Of a stretch of DNA of 46,404 nt, positions 9,152 through 17,103 are shown in pieces; position 1 is the stretch's first letter, and every line of letters begins with the position of its first letter. The translations under genes were made by a program, and so were the position numbers. Source of the DNA: Prochlorococcus sp. AG-355-I20 (GTDB lineage: Bacteria; Cyanobacteriota; Cyanobacteriia; PCC-6307; Cyanobiaceae); the NCBI GenBank assembly GCA_003280895.1, contig QCDM01000010.1, positions 1 to 46,404 of the forward strand, written 5' to 3'. The notes under the pieces were generated by a model. The model saw only the letters and a program-made list of their open reading frames with translations. It was not told the origin of the DNA and ran no database searches.

Positions 9152-10453
9152 GTGACTGACATATTAAATTACACAAAATCTCAAGAAATTTTCTCTGCAG
9201 CCCAACAACTAATGCCTGGAGGAGTTAGCTCTCCAGTAAGAGCTTTTAAGTCCGTAGGTGGTCAGCCAATTGTTTTTGATAGAGTTAAAGGCCCTTTTGC
9301 TTGGGATATTGATGGAAATAGATACATTGACTATATAGGTAGCTGGGGGCCAGCTATATGTGGACATGCCCATCCTGAAGTTACAACGGCATTACAGGAA
9401 GCAATTGAGAAAGGCACGAGCTTCGGCGCTCCATGCGTTCTAGAGAACAAACTTGCTGAAATGGTAATAGATGCTGTCCCATCTGTAGAAATGGTTAGAT
9501 TTGTTAATAGTGGAACTGAAGCATGCATGGCTGTTTTGAGACTCATGCGAGCATTTACTGGAAGAGATAAAGTTATTAAATTTGACGGTTGCTATCACGG
9601 TCATGCGGATATGTTTTTAGTGAAAGCAGGATCTGGTGTAGCCACTCTGGGTTTACCAGATTCTCCAGGTGTTCCACGGACAACGACTGCCAATACACTT
9701 ACTGCTCCCTACAATGACCTTGAAGCAGTAAAAAAATTATTTTCTGAAAATCCTGATGCCATTTCGGGGGTCATACTCGAGCCAATAGTTGGTAATGCTG
9801 GATTTATTACTCCAGAACCTGGATTCTTGGAAGGATTAAGGGAATTAACCACTGAGAATGGATCCTTATTAGTTTTTGACGAAGTAATGACTGGATTCAG
9901 AATAAGTTATGGAGGCGCTCAAGAAAAGTTTGGCGTTACTCCTGATTTAACCACCCTCGGCAAAGTAATCGGTGGAGGCCTACCTGTTGGAGCTTATGGA
10001 GGCAAAAAAGAAATAATGTCCATGGTATCTCCTTCAGGACCGGTATACCAAGCAGGTACTTTGAGCGGCAATCCTCTTGCGATGACTGCTGGAATAAAAA
10101 CTCTTGAACTGCTGAAACAAGATGGTACGTACGAAAAACTTGATTTAACAACTTCTAGATTAATAGAAGGGATAATTCAGTCTGCAGAAAATAACGGTAT
10201 TGCTATCAATGGTGGAAGTGTAAGTGCTATGTTTGGCTTTTTCTTATGTAATGGACCAGTTAGGAACTTTGATGAAGCTAAAACAAATGATGCCGAACTT
10301 TTTGGCAAGTTACATAGAGAAATGCTTCTACGAGGTATTTACCTAGCGCCAAGTCCCTTCGAAGCTGGCTTCACATCACTAGCTCACAGTGAAGAAGAAA
10401 TTGATAAAACTATCGAGGCTTTTGACGAATCTTTCAATGCAATAAAAAAATAA
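9152..10453 (+). CDS. hemL: Glutamate-1-semialdehyde 2,1-aminomutase
   Basis: 433-residue PLP enzyme that converts glutamate-1-semialdehyde to 5-aminolevulinate, the committed precursor of heme, chlorophyll and corrinoids. Class III aminotransferase blocks are clear: FVNSGTEA near 117-124, FDGCYHGH near 144-151, FDEVMTGFR near 242-250, and the PLP lysine K271 in [14 protein letters not shown]. Length is normal. The start is GTG (MTDILNYTK). It stands alone in the window, and codon use is richer in G and C than in most neighbours, as expected of a highly expressed gene. It is convergent with the prohibitin-like gene. Confidence 0.98.
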   Translation: MTDILNYTKSQEIFSAAQQLMPGGVSSPVRAFKSVGGQPIVFDRVKGPFAWDIDGNRYIDYIGSWGPAICGHAHPEVTTALQEAIEKGTSFGAPCVLENKLAEMVIDAVPSVEMVRFVNSGTEACMAVLRLMRAFTGRDKVIKFDGCYHGHADMFLVKAGSGVATLGLPDSPGVPRTTTANTLTAPYNDLEAVKKLFSENPDAISGVILEPIVGNAGFITPEPGFLEGLRELTTENGSLLVFDEVMTGFRISYGGAQEKFGVTPDLTTLGKVIGGGLPVGAYGGKKEIMSMVSPSGPVYQAGTLSGNPLAMTAGIKTLELLKQDGTYEKLDLTTSRLIEGIIQSAENNGIAINGGSVSAMFGFFLCNGPVRNFDEAKTNDAELFGKLHREMLLRGIYLAPSPFEAGFTSLAHSEEEIDKTIEAFDESFNAIKK

Positions 10454-10496
10454 TCATTTACTTTTCTTTCCTTAAAGAAAAATAAGTAAATGATTA
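10441..10496 (-). terminator. Rho-independent terminator of the prohibitin-like gene
   Basis: A 13-base perfect inverted repeat (10451-10463 with 10484-10496) encloses a second 6-base stem (10464-10469 with 10474-10479) and a small bulge. Read on the minus strand, the hairpin is followed by TTTTTTTATT, a good U-tract. That tract overlaps the last codons of hemL. On the plus strand the hairpin could also stop or protect the hemL transcript, although no T-run follows it. Confidence 0.8.
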
Positions 10497-10524
10497 AAAC
10501 TTTAGAAAGATTATTACTAAATAA

Positions 10525-11328
10525 TTATCTATTACCACCAACTATTACTGGAGGAGCACCTCCTTCTGAACCTGGCAAGCCAGGAACTACTTGTGTGCTA
10601 CCATCCCATTTGTCGAGAAATAATTTGAAAAGTACCTGATCGTCGAGACTTCTATTTAATGTCTCATATCTAAGTGCTTCTTGTTCTGCAATTTCAACTT
10701 CTGTCTTTGCTCTTAGTAATTGCTGACCAGCTATTTGCTTTTGTTCAATAGCAGCTCTATATTCTTCAGCGATCTCTAATCCAGTGAGATCTAAACTCTT
10801 AACATCTACATAATCGAATGAATTTAGTTCTTTTGCCACTGTATCGCCTACTTTCTCTGAAATTACTGCGAATTCAGTAGCAATTGTCTCTAGTTCATAT
10901 TGAGAAAAGACTGATTTTAGAGCTTTTAGCAAAGATGGCTGAACAATTTTCTGATAAACATCGCTATTTCTGCTTGCAATTGTTGCGAAAATCCTTCCTG
11001 CTTCGTTAGGTTTTACTGAATACTTAACAGTGGCTGTAGCCCTAATAACTTGAAGATCTTTAGTTAATGTTTCAAATTTTTCGGGTTGAACTTGAGTTTT
11101 AATATCAAATGGATATACAGACTGAACAAATGGTAGCTTAAAGTTCAAACCAGCCTTCCTAGAGGGCCCACTTACTTTCCCTAGTGTTGTAATAACCGCA
11201 ACTTGTCCAGAAGGTACAACAAACAGGGATTGTGTGAGCAAAAGAAAGCCAGTAAAAGACAATACAATCAATAATGTTGCTGTCCCACCAGGTCCTGTTG
11301 GTGTGACATTTTTAAAGGATGTTGACAT
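10525..11328 (-). CDS. Prohibitin family (SPFH/band 7) membrane protein
   Basis: 267-residue protein with one N-terminal membrane segment (about residues 18-40) followed by an SPFH/band 7 domain (VPSGQVAVITTLGKVSG onward) and a helical C-terminal region with AEIAEQEALRYETL-like heptads. Prohibitins form large ring or cage assemblies on membranes, and in cyanobacteria they occur in thylakoid and plasma membranes, often with FtsH proteases. The C-terminus is Gly/Pro-rich (GLPGSEGGAPP). The protein is of normal length. The partner protease is not in the window. Confidence 0.92.
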   Translation of the reverse strand: MSTSFKNVTPTGPGGTATLLIVLSFTGFLLLTQSLFVVPSGQVAVITTLGKVSGPSRKAGLNFKLPFVQSVYPFDIKTQVQPEKFETLTKDLQVIRATATVKYSVKPNEAGRIFATIASRNSDVYQKIVQPSLLKALKSVFSQYELETIATEFAVISEKVGDTVAKELNSFDYVDVKSLDLTGLEIAEEYRAAIEQKQIAGQQLLRAKTEVEIAEQEALRYETLNRSLDDQVLFKLFLDKWDGSTQVVPGLPGSEGGAPPVIVGGNR

Positions 11329-11450
11329 TAAATTTCTTCTTTATAGATAATCATATTTAAATAGATTAATTAGTGCATTACTAAGACATTTAATTAAAAT
11401 ATTTTTTTAATAATTGTAAGTTTTAACTTAGTTATTTATCAGTAAATATT

Positions 11451-11648
11451 TTATTTAAATTCTTGCAAAAGTTTTAAATAAAGTTCCTCATCTATCTCCC
11501 TGATGTCATATTCAGAGGGTAATACACCATGCTTATGCTCATGTACTGCCATCCAACAAAATTTCTCTATTTCTTCTATTGAAAAACGAGGATATTCTTT
11601 TACTTTCTTAATAAGTGTATTAATAAGAGATTCTGAATGGTCTATCAT
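11451..11648 (-). CDS. Small acidic protein of unknown function
   Basis: 65-residue soluble protein, acidic overall, with predicted helices and a central WMAVHEHKHG block followed by PSEYDIREIDEELY. I do not recognise the family. It lies 26 bases downstream of yajQ on the same strand and could share its transcript. The composition and an intact frame in AT-rich DNA support a real gene, but no motif reveals a role. Confidence 0.65.
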   Translation of the reverse strand: MIDHSESLINTLIKKVKEYPRFSIEEIEKFCWMAVHEHKHGVLPSEYDIREIDEELYLKLLQEFK

Positions 11649-11674
11649 ATTTTGGAATAATCTTACTAAAGATC

Positions 11675-12172
11675 TTATCTAAAGTTATTAGCTTTTAGAG
11701 GAATGTTCAAAGACTCCTCCAGCTCACTAACAAGCTTAATTGCTAATTGAAGATCATTTTTGCTTTTACTAGCTACTCTGAGTGTTTCTCCATTGATACT
11801 GACATTAATTTTTTTTATTTGATCTCTGATATTTTTACTGATTTTTTTTGCAATTTCTTGTTTAATTCCTTGTTTTAATAAAATTGTCTGTTTTATTTTA
11901 TTACCACTAACTACTTCAATTTCACCGTAGTCAAATATTTTTAAAGACAAGTTCCTTTTTATTGACTTTTGTCTAATTATGTCATTTACAGCATTTAACG
12001 TAAGTTCGCTATTGGTGATAATAAAAATATTTTCTTTATCTAATTCAACTAAAGTGTCTGTGCTCTTCAGATCGTAACGCTGAGAAATTTCCCTTCTTAC
12101 TTGATCCAAAGTATTGACTAATTCTTGTCTATCAAAATCAGAAACTACATCAAATGAAAAACTTTCTGCCAT
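11675..12172 (-). CDS. YajQ family cyclic-di-GMP/nucleotide-binding protein
   Basis: 165-residue protein of the YajQ (UPF0234) family, two ferredoxin-like folds that bind nucleotides; in Xanthomonas and Pseudomonas relatives act as cyclic-di-GMP receptors. Family blocks: FSFDVVSDFDRQELVNTLDQ at the N-terminus, ISQRYDLK, and KKINVSINGETLRVASKSKNDLQ near the C-terminus. Full length. The start MAESFSFDV is the family's usual one. No GGDEF or EAL enzyme is in the window, so a second-messenger role here is untested. Confidence 0.93.
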   Translation of the reverse strand: MAESFSFDVVSDFDRQELVNTLDQVRREISQRYDLKSTDTLVELDKENIFIITNSELTLNAVNDIIRQKSIKRNLSLKIFDYGEIEVVSGNKIKQTILLKQGIKQEIAKKISKNIRDQIKKINVSINGETLRVASKSKNDLQLAIKLVSELEESLNIPLKANNFR

Positions 12173-12235
12173 AGTAAATTATTAATCGCTAAATATTTTT
12201 AGCATATATCATTAAAAAAAAGGAAATTGACTAAT

Positions 12236-12748
12236 TTAATCGAAAAATAACAAACTAACCACCTTCCCCATTTCTTCAGCGCACCTACAACTATTTAGCA
12301 AAGTTTCACTATCGTGAAAAGCAAAGCATATTAATTGATCGCACCTAGTAATAATTTCTTGATTACAAAGACTGCTTGCAAGTGGCAAAGGTAATTCATC
12401 ATTTTCACTTTTTTCAACTAAATGCATAACCCTTTCAAGTTGATCCTTTATTTCGGGTATTTGTCTATCAAGACTTTGAGGTAGCAAGACAGTTAATAAT
12501 GATGGATTAATATCTAAAACAGCCCGAATAACAGCTGCATTTACACCTTGAGATCCAGAAGTAAGGATATTATGTCCTTCCTCTGCTAAGGATCTTGCTA
12601 TCAACTCAATTAGGTGGATATCGACAACTGGTACGTGTCTACTGCCCAAAAAAGCAATTCTCCTTTTCCCATTATCTTGGAGTTTTGCAAGTTCTTGAGC
12701 TAAGGCATCAACACCCTCAGTTGCTGGCAGGTCTAAAGAGCGACTCAA
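12236..12748 (-). CDS. Rossmann-fold LOG/DprA-like protein
   Basis: 170-residue protein with the pattern RRIAFLGSRHVPVVDIHLIE, EEGHNILTSGSQGVNAAVIR and a late CDQLICFAFHDS, resembling the nucleotide-binding core shared by DprA and LOG-type (lysine decarboxylase-like) proteins. It lacks the other DprA domains and is shorter, so a recombination-mediator function should not be assumed. The N-terminal DNA- or lipid-binding regions of larger relatives are absent. It lies 25 bases downstream of the P-loop/DRTGG gene, in the same direction, and the pair probably forms an operon. Confidence 0.75.
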   Translation of the reverse strand: MSRSLDLPATEGVDALAQELAKLQDNGKRRIAFLGSRHVPVVDIHLIELIARSLAEEGHNILTSGSQGVNAAVIRAVLDINPSLLTVLLPQSLDRQIPEIKDQLERVMHLVEKSENDELPLPLASSLCNQEIITRCDQLICFAFHDSETLLNSCRCAEEMGKVVSLLFFD

Positions 12749-12773
12749 AATAATAAAGTTCCTATATTTGAAA

Positions 12774-13883
12774 TTAGCATTTATCTGAAAAATTGCAGGG
12801 AAAATCTATCTTTTCGAGAATTCTTTTTAGATTTACATGCTCTTGAACTAATTGAATAGCATAAGAAGCTTTAACTGATTCATGTATTCTGACATGGCCA
12901 AAAGCTTGTTCAATAATTTCTACGGAAGTAAGAGTATCTAATTCCACCTTTAAAATTGGTACTTCCAGTTCCTCCGCTCTATGAATCAATTGTGACAAGG
13001 GATCTCCCAAACCAGTTAAAATTAGACATTGAGTCGAAGCCTCCAAAGCAGCAAGTTGGATATCAGTTCTATCAGCACCAGTAACTACAGCCATATTTCG
13101 TCTTCTCCTGAAAAATTCCATTGCAGAATTTACACCCATTGCACCAATACTTAACGTTTCAACAAGTAATTGATCTTTATCAGGGCAACAAATTACCTTA
13201 GCATCTAATCTTCTTACAAGCTCGCCGACGGTGACACTTCTGAGAAGAGGTGATTTAGGCATCACACCAAACACCTCAATATCAAGATCTTTAAGAGAAG
13301 GTATTATTTCATTTTTAACTTTTTCGACTTCTTGCGGCAAAACTCCATTCAATACAACTCCAGCCAATTTCTCACCTAATTGTTTTTTCGCATCAAGTAA
13401 TGCATCCACGCTTTTACAATCTTCCCATAAATTCACAATTAAAACTTCAGCATCTAAATCCTTAGCTAGTTGTGGGAGACTTAAGCCATAAATCATACCT
13501 TCATGAAGACTTCCAGCTGCCTCTAAAATATTTAGACCCTCAAAATCATCATTAATCAACCCTTCAATTTGATCAAACCCTTTTCCTGGGAGTAAGTCTT
13601 TATTAAAAATCCTTTTTTCAGCTGATATATTATCCAATAATCCTACTGAAGAAATTAAATTCTCCTCTTCGATATTTAATGTAGATCCAATAAACTTCAC
13701 ATCATCATCTATTAATCCTTCATAAGACATTGAAGGAAGATTAGTAAGTTCAATACATGTTGCTAGCGGTTTCCCTATGCGTACTTTTTTTTTCTCCTGT
13801 AAAAGTCTTTTTGCTATCCCAAGAACCATTGCAGACTTACCACTAAATGGCTCACATGAACCAATTAATAATATATCGCTCAT
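12774..13883 (-). CDS. P-loop/DRTGG domain protein, phosphotransacetylase N-terminal-like
   Basis: 369-residue protein with an N-terminal BioD-like P-loop ATPase domain (Walker A GSCEPFSGKS at residues 8-17) followed by a DRTGG domain (roughly 210-320, with VVTGADRTDIQLAALEAS). This is the layout of the N-terminal part of long phosphotransacetylases, but the catalytic PTA domain is missing, so it should not be called Pta. Such stand-alone proteins may sense a nucleotide or metabolite. It reads into the LOG/DprA-like gene 25 bases downstream. It is divergent from the SDR gene. Confidence 0.8.
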   Translation of the reverse strand: MSDILLIGSCEPFSGKSAMVLGIAKRLLQEKKKVRIGKPLATCIELTNLPSMSYEGLIDDDVKFIGSTLNIEEENLISSVGLLDNISAEKRIFNKDLLPGKGFDQIEGLINDDFEGLNILEAAGSLHEGMIYGLSLPQLAKDLDAEVLIVNLWEDCKSVDALLDAKKQLGEKLAGVVLNGVLPQEVEKVKNEIIPSLKDLDIEVFGVMPKSPLLRSVTVGELVRRLDAKVICCPDKDQLLVETLSIGAMGVNSAMEFFRRRRNMAVVTGADRTDIQLAALEASTQCLILTGLGDPLSQLIHRAEELEVPILKVELDTLTSVEIIEQAFGHVRIHESVKASYAIQLVQEHVNLKRILEKIDFPCNFSDKC

Positions 13884-14036
13884 AATTAATAAAATTATTT
13901 ATCCATAAGTTCAAGATAATATTTTTTTCAGCACTAAACAAATATTTATTTATGAGTTTTAATCAAATAAAAAATAAATAATTGTTTTTTGGTAAATTTA
14001 TTTTTATTCTTTGGTATCTCATAAAATCAAGCAAAA

Positions 14037-14756
14037 ATGATAAATTCAACCAAAAACGAAAAAACTGTAGGAATTACTGGAGCCTCAGGTGCGCTAGGGA
14101 AAGAGTTAACAAAGTTGTTTCGTAAAAAAGGATATAAAGTGATTGGATTTACTCATAGTAAAACTAATTATGAAATAAATCTTGAATCTCCTAATGAATG
14201 GATTAAATGGGAATGTGGGAAGGAGTCGTCATTAAAAAAACAATTAGAAAAAATAGATATTCTAATTTTGAACCATGGTATCTATGATTTGAGTAGAGAA
14301 AATTCCAATTATGAAAAATCTATAGAAATAAATGCATTAAGCAAATTCAAATTTTTAAATTTATTTGAAGATGTTGCTCTAACCAATGATTCACTAATAA
14401 AAAAAGAGATTTGGATAAACACATCTGAAGCAGAAATATTACCAGCCCTAAATCCGTCATATGAGATTAGCAAATCCCTCATTGGTCAATTAGTTTCTTT
14501 CAAAAAAAATCTTTTGGACAACAATACTAAGAAAAAATTCATAATTAAAAAAATCATCCTAGGGCCTTTTAAATCAAAACTAAATCCTATCGGAATAATG
14601 AGTCCTAAATTTGTTTCTGAAAAAATTTATGATTTAGCTAATTCAAAAAATTATTTAATAATAGTTAGTCCAAACCCTTTAAGTTACTTACTTTTCCCAT
14701 TGAAAGAATTTTTTAATTTTTTGTATTGCCAGGTTATCTATAAGTACAAATCTTAG
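14037..14756 (+). CDS. Short-chain dehydrogenase/reductase family protein
   Basis: 239-residue NAD(P)-binding Rossmann protein. The cofactor loop is TGASGALGKEL near residues 14-24, an NHG motif (replacing NNAG) follows near residue 81, and a Tyr-x3-Lys catalytic pair appears in PSYEISKSL. The C-terminal 30 residues are hydrophobic and aromatic (PNPLSYLLFPLKEFFNFLYC), so the protein may touch a membrane. It is a divergent SDR; the substrate cannot be read. It is convergent with map, with only 3 bases between stops. Confidence 0.82.
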   Translation: MINSTKNEKTVGITGASGALGKELTKLFRKKGYKVIGFTHSKTNYEINLESPNEWIKWECGKESSLKKQLEKIDILILNHGIYDLSRENSNYEKSIEINALSKFKFLNLFEDVALTNDSLIKKEIWINTSEAEILPALNPSYEISKSLIGQLVSFKKNLLDNNTKKKFIIKKIILGPFKSKLNPIGIMSPKFVSEKIYDLANSKNYLIIVSPNPLSYLLFPLKEFFNFLYCQVIYKYKS

Positions 14757-14759
14757 TAT

Positions 14760-15599
14760 TTAGAAATCTCTATCTGTCAAAATTTCAATCCCATCTTTTA
14801 AAACAACTATTGTATGCTCCCATTGGGCCGATAATTTTCCATCTTTTGTAATTACAGTCCATCTATCATTTAATGTTTTGCAAAATTTAGTCCCTTCATT
14901 AACAATAGGTTCCACCGCTAATGTCATTCCCTCACGAAGGACGACGTTGGGCAACTCTTTAGTCCGAAAATTAAATACCGATGGTTCTTCATGAAGATTT
15001 CTTCCAACTCCATGTCCTGTATAGTCTTCCACAACACTGAAGCCATTTTTTAAAACAATATCTTCGATTTCCCCAGCCACATCTAGAAGTGTATTCCCTG
15101 CTTTGACTTTCGAAAGGCCCGCATACAATGCCTCATGAGCAACATCGCAAAGATTTTGAGCCTTGGGACTAACTTCTCCCACACAAATTGATATACAACT
15201 ATCCCCATGAAAACCGTCTAAATATGCTCCTGTATCAATTTTAACTAAGTCACCATTTTTAATTATTTTATTTTTATTTGGTATTCCATGAACAACTTCA
15301 TTATTGATGCTAGAACAAATACTAGAAGGAAACCCATGGTAGCCCTTAAAACTTGGAACAGCTCCAAAACTTCTTATCCTCTTTTCTGCGAAATCATCTA
15401 AATCTTTTGTACTCATTCCAGGTTTAATCAAGTCATTAATTTCCCTCAAAACAGTTGCTACAATCCTGCTAGATTTTTTCATCAAATTTATTTCACGTGA
15501 AGACTTTATTTCAATTCCTCTTCTCCTCTGAATAAAAGGAACTTGATCATTAGCCTTGGAATTATTTTTTTTTAACAAAAGATCTGCAAAGTGTCTCAT
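14760..15599 (-). CDS. map: Methionine aminopeptidase, type I
   Basis: 279-residue metalloprotease that removes the initiator Met from new proteins. Type I blocks are clear: [17 protein letters not shown] (substrate His), [18 protein letters not shown] (two metal Asp), [11 protein letters not shown] (metal His) and two Glu ligands near EPIVNEGT and WEHTIVV. It carries an N-terminal extension of about 30 residues before the peptidase domain, including a [10 protein letters not shown] block, compared with compact E. coli-type enzymes. It is divergent from the PepSY-like gene across a region holding a perfect inverted repeat. Confidence 0.96.
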   Translation of the reverse strand: MRHFADLLLKKNNSKANDQVPFIQRRRGIEIKSSREINLMKKSSRIVATVLREINDLIKPGMSTKDLDDFAEKRIRSFGAVPSFKGYHGFPSSICSSINNEVVHGIPNKNKIIKNGDLVKIDTGAYLDGFHGDSCISICVGEVSPKAQNLCDVAHEALYAGLSKVKAGNTLLDVAGEIEDIVLKNGFSVVEDYTGHGVGRNLHEEPSVFNFRTKELPNVVLREGMTLAVEPIVNEGTKFCKTLNDRWTVITKDGKLSAQWEHTIVVLKDGIEILTDRDF

Positions 15600-15632
15600 T
15601 AGAATAAATAATAGTATTAGGTAAATATCTTC

Positions 15633-15661
15633 AAAATAGCCATTATGGTATTGGCTATTTT
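15633..15661. repeat. Perfect inverted repeat in a divergent promoter region
   Basis: Arms AAAATAGCCA (15633-15642) and TGGCTATTTT (15652-15661) are perfect reverse complements separated by 9 bases. The repeat lies between the divergent starts of map (15599) and the PepSY-like gene (15695). It could be a protein-binding operator or an RNA hairpin. No U-tract follows on either strand, which argues against a terminator. Confidence 0.7.
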
Positions 15662-15694
15662 AAATCTATCAATAACAATAGGAAAGAAGCAAAA

Positions 15695-16003
15695 ATGAAA
15701 ATTTTATCTAATTCTAGGCAATTTCATAAGGCTTTGGCACCTTGGGTTTTTCTTCCATTATTTATATCTTCAATTACCGGTCTTCTTTATAGGGTTTCAA
15801 AAGATTTATTAGGTTACTCTAGAGAACAAGTTCATTGGTTAATGTCACTACATGAGGGGGAATGGCTTGGTGATAATGGAGAACTCATATACGTAATATT
15901 GAATTCTCTTGGAGTTTTATGGATGCTCGTAACGGGATTCCAAATGTTTTCAAAAACAATTTCATTTACCAAAAAGGTTACTAAAGGCGAGTCAAAAGGT
16001 TAA
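15695..16003 (+). CDS. Small PepSY-like membrane protein
   Basis: 102-residue protein with two membrane segments: about residues 12-30 ([19 protein letters not shown]) and about 68-88 ([19 protein letters not shown]). The [10 protein letters not shown]...TGLLYR opening resembles the first helix of PepSY-associated TM proteins, where His residues can bind heme. The loop [14 protein letters not shown] between the helices carries further His residues. There is no large periplasmic domain. It reads toward rplS with a 32-base gap. Function not known; the PepSY link is by pattern only. Confidence 0.75.
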   Translation: MKILSNSRQFHKALAPWVFLPLFISSITGLLYRVSKDLLGYSREQVHWLMSLHEGEWLGDNGELIYVILNSLGVLWMLVTGFQMFSKTISFTKKVTKGESKG

Positions 16004-16035
16004 GATATAAAACTTGTAGGACAAAAAAGACCAAA

Positions 16036-16506
16036 ATGGCCAAAGAGAAACAAGAGAAGGATTTAGAAATCGTTACTAAAGCTGACGCATCAGTTGATGT
16101 AGCAGTTGAACAAAAAGAAAAAAAAATGGTTTCTGAAACTCCTCAGATTTTAAACGCATCTAATCTTATTAAGGAATTTGAGAGTGAACAATTAAAAAAA
16201 GAATTACCTGAAGTTTATGTTGGGGACACTGTTAAAGTTGGAGTAAAAATTACAGAAGGCAATAAAGAAAGAGTCCAACCTTACGAAGGTGTTGTCATAG
16301 CGAAAAGGCATGGAGGTATTAACCAAACTATTACAGTTAGAAGAATTTTTCAGGGTATAGGTGTTGAAAGAGTATTTATGCTACATAGTCCACAGGTTGC
16401 CTCTCTAAAAGTTGAACGTAGAGGTAAAGTAAGAAGAGCTAAGTTATTCTATCTGAGAGATAGAGTAGGAAAAGCTACTCGCGTTAAACAACGTTTTGAT
16501 CGATAA
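16036..16506 (+). CDS. rplS: 50S ribosomal protein L19 with N-terminal extension
   Basis: 156-residue large-subunit ribosomal protein at the 30S-50S interface. The conserved domain starts near residue 45 ([23 protein letters not shown]), with [21 protein letters not shown] and [18 protein letters not shown] as family blocks. Typical bacterial L19 is about 115 residues, so this one has about 40 extra N-terminal residues rich in Lys and Glu, probably disordered. The start MAKEKQEKD follows rapidly after the PepSY-like gene and is the longest intact start. It opens the translation block that continues with tRNA-Trp. Confidence 0.97.
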   Translation: MAKEKQEKDLEIVTKADASVDVAVEQKEKKMVSETPQILNASNLIKEFESEQLKKELPEVYVGDTVKVGVKITEGNKERVQPYEGVVIAKRHGGINQTITVRRIFQGIGVERVFMLHSPQVASLKVERRGKVRRAKLFYLRDRVGKATRVKQRFDR

Positions 16507-16544
16507 AGTTGTAAATTAATTAACTTATTGGTCACAAAGGCGCT

Positions 16545-16550
16545 TATAAT
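16545..16550 (+). promoter_or_regulatory. Probable -10 box of tRNA-Trp
   Basis: A perfect TATAAT ends 9 bases before the first base of the mature tRNA-Trp. No convincing -35 lies 16-18 bases upstream, so the tRNA could also be read through from rplS. Confidence 0.5.
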
Positions 16551-16559
16551 TATTAAAAT

Positions 16560-16632
16560 GCGTCGTTAGTTCAGTTGGTAGAACGCAGGTCTCCAAAACC
16601 TGATGTCGGGGGTTCAAGTCCTCCACGACGCG
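16560..16632 (+). tRNA. tRNA-Trp (CCA)
   Basis: 73-base cloverleaf. The acceptor stem GCGTCGT/ACGACGC pairs perfectly, the anticodon stem CAGGT/ACCTG closes the loop CTCCAAA, and anticodon CCA (16593-16595) reads the single Trp codon. The T arm contains GGTTCAAGTCC. The discriminator base is G, as in bacterial tRNA-Trp. The terminal CCA is not encoded and must be added enzymatically. Confidence 0.98.
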
Positions 16633-16667
16633 TTTGATCAACATTTTGTAAATCATTTTTTCATTAG

Positions 16668-16862
16668 ATGGAGTTAGACCTTCAACCTGGGGACGTAGTT
16701 AAAGTCCTAGAATCAGCAGCTTTGGGATGGGTTCGAGCAAGAGTCATCAGAGTTAAGTCTGGTGGGAGAGTTGTAGTACAAAGTGACCAAGGTAGAGAAT
16801 TTACTGCTAGAGGCAATCAAGTTAGGTTGATAGAACCTGCCGGTTTTAGACCTCAAAAATAA
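16668..16862 (+). CDS. Hyper-conserved picocyanobacterial Tudor-like tRNA-binding protein (PSHCP)
   Basis: 64-residue basic protein (MELDLQPGDVVKVLESAALG...) with a predicted five-strand SH3/Tudor-like barrel: PGDVVKVL, WVRARVIRV, GRVVVQS, REFTARG and VRLIEP. It matches, from memory, the protein called PSHCP, reported as almost invariant across Prochlorococcus and marine Synechococcus. That protein was reported as 62 residues with Lys-30 at its tRNA-binding patch; Lys is at position 30 here too. The gene is about 44 percent GC by hand count, clearly higher than its AT-rich neighbours, in keeping with strong selection on the protein. It lies between tRNA-Trp and tRNA-Asp, in line with a translation role. 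Confidence 0.88.
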   Translation: MELDLQPGDVVKVLESAALGWVRARVIRVKSGGRVVVQSDQGREFTARGNQVRLIEPAGFRPQK

Positions 16863-16902
16863 ATAGTTGTTTACACTAAACCAACTGTAAAACTAACTAT
16901 TT
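16861..16902 (+). other. Imperfect hairpin at the PSHCP stop codon
   Basis: AAATAGTT (16861-16868) pairs with AACTATTT (16895-16902), and the inner TTTAC/GTAAA also pairs, leaving a 1-by-3 internal loop and a 12-base terminal loop. The stem starts inside the PSHCP stop codon. No T-run follows, so it may be a transcript-stabilising 3' structure rather than a terminator. It is AT-rich and only moderately stable. Confidence 0.45.
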
Positions 16903-16983
16903 CTGTAAATCCTCAAAATAATAAATTTTTTTTATTACAACACTATTAATTAAGTATTATGATCTGATAATTTTAAGAATGAA

Positions 16984-17003
16984 GTTCTAAATAAATTTAG
17001 AAC
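16984..17003. repeat. 20-base palindrome just upstream of tRNA-Asp
   Basis: Arms GTTCTAAAT and ATTTAGAAC are separated by AA and form a perfect palindrome ending 8 bases before the mature tRNA-Asp 5' end. Possible -10-like boxes lie upstream (16955-16971), so the palindrome may fall within the primary transcript leader, at the start point, or serve as a protein-binding site. Confidence 0.65.
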
Positions 17004-17011
17004 AAAACCCT

Positions 17012-17085
17012 GGGACCGTAGTTCAACTGGTTAGAGCACCGCCCTGTCACGGCGGAAGTTGCGGGTTCGAATCCCGTCGGTCCCG
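17012..17085 (+). tRNA. tRNA-Asp (GTC)
   Basis: 74-base cloverleaf. The acceptor stem GGGACCG/CGGTCCC is perfect, the anticodon stem CCGCC/GGCGG closes the loop CTGTCAC, and anticodon GTC (17046-17048) reads Asp codons. The discriminator base is G, an expected identity element for AspRS. CCA is not encoded. The following gltX start lies 18 bases downstream, so the tRNA is probably processed from a shared transcript. Confidence 0.98.
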
Positions 17086-17103
17086 TTTTTTTCTAAAAAA
17101 AAT

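Noticed and set aside
12236..12748. Annotation as DprA recombination mediator
   Set aside because: Only the Rossmann-type core is present and the length is about half of DprA, so the specific name is not supported.
17059..17103. Longer in-frame start for gltX ([15 protein letters not shown])
   Set aside because: It begins inside the mature tRNA-Asp, so translation from there would need a tRNA-containing mRNA; the TTG at 17104 gives the normal N-terminus.
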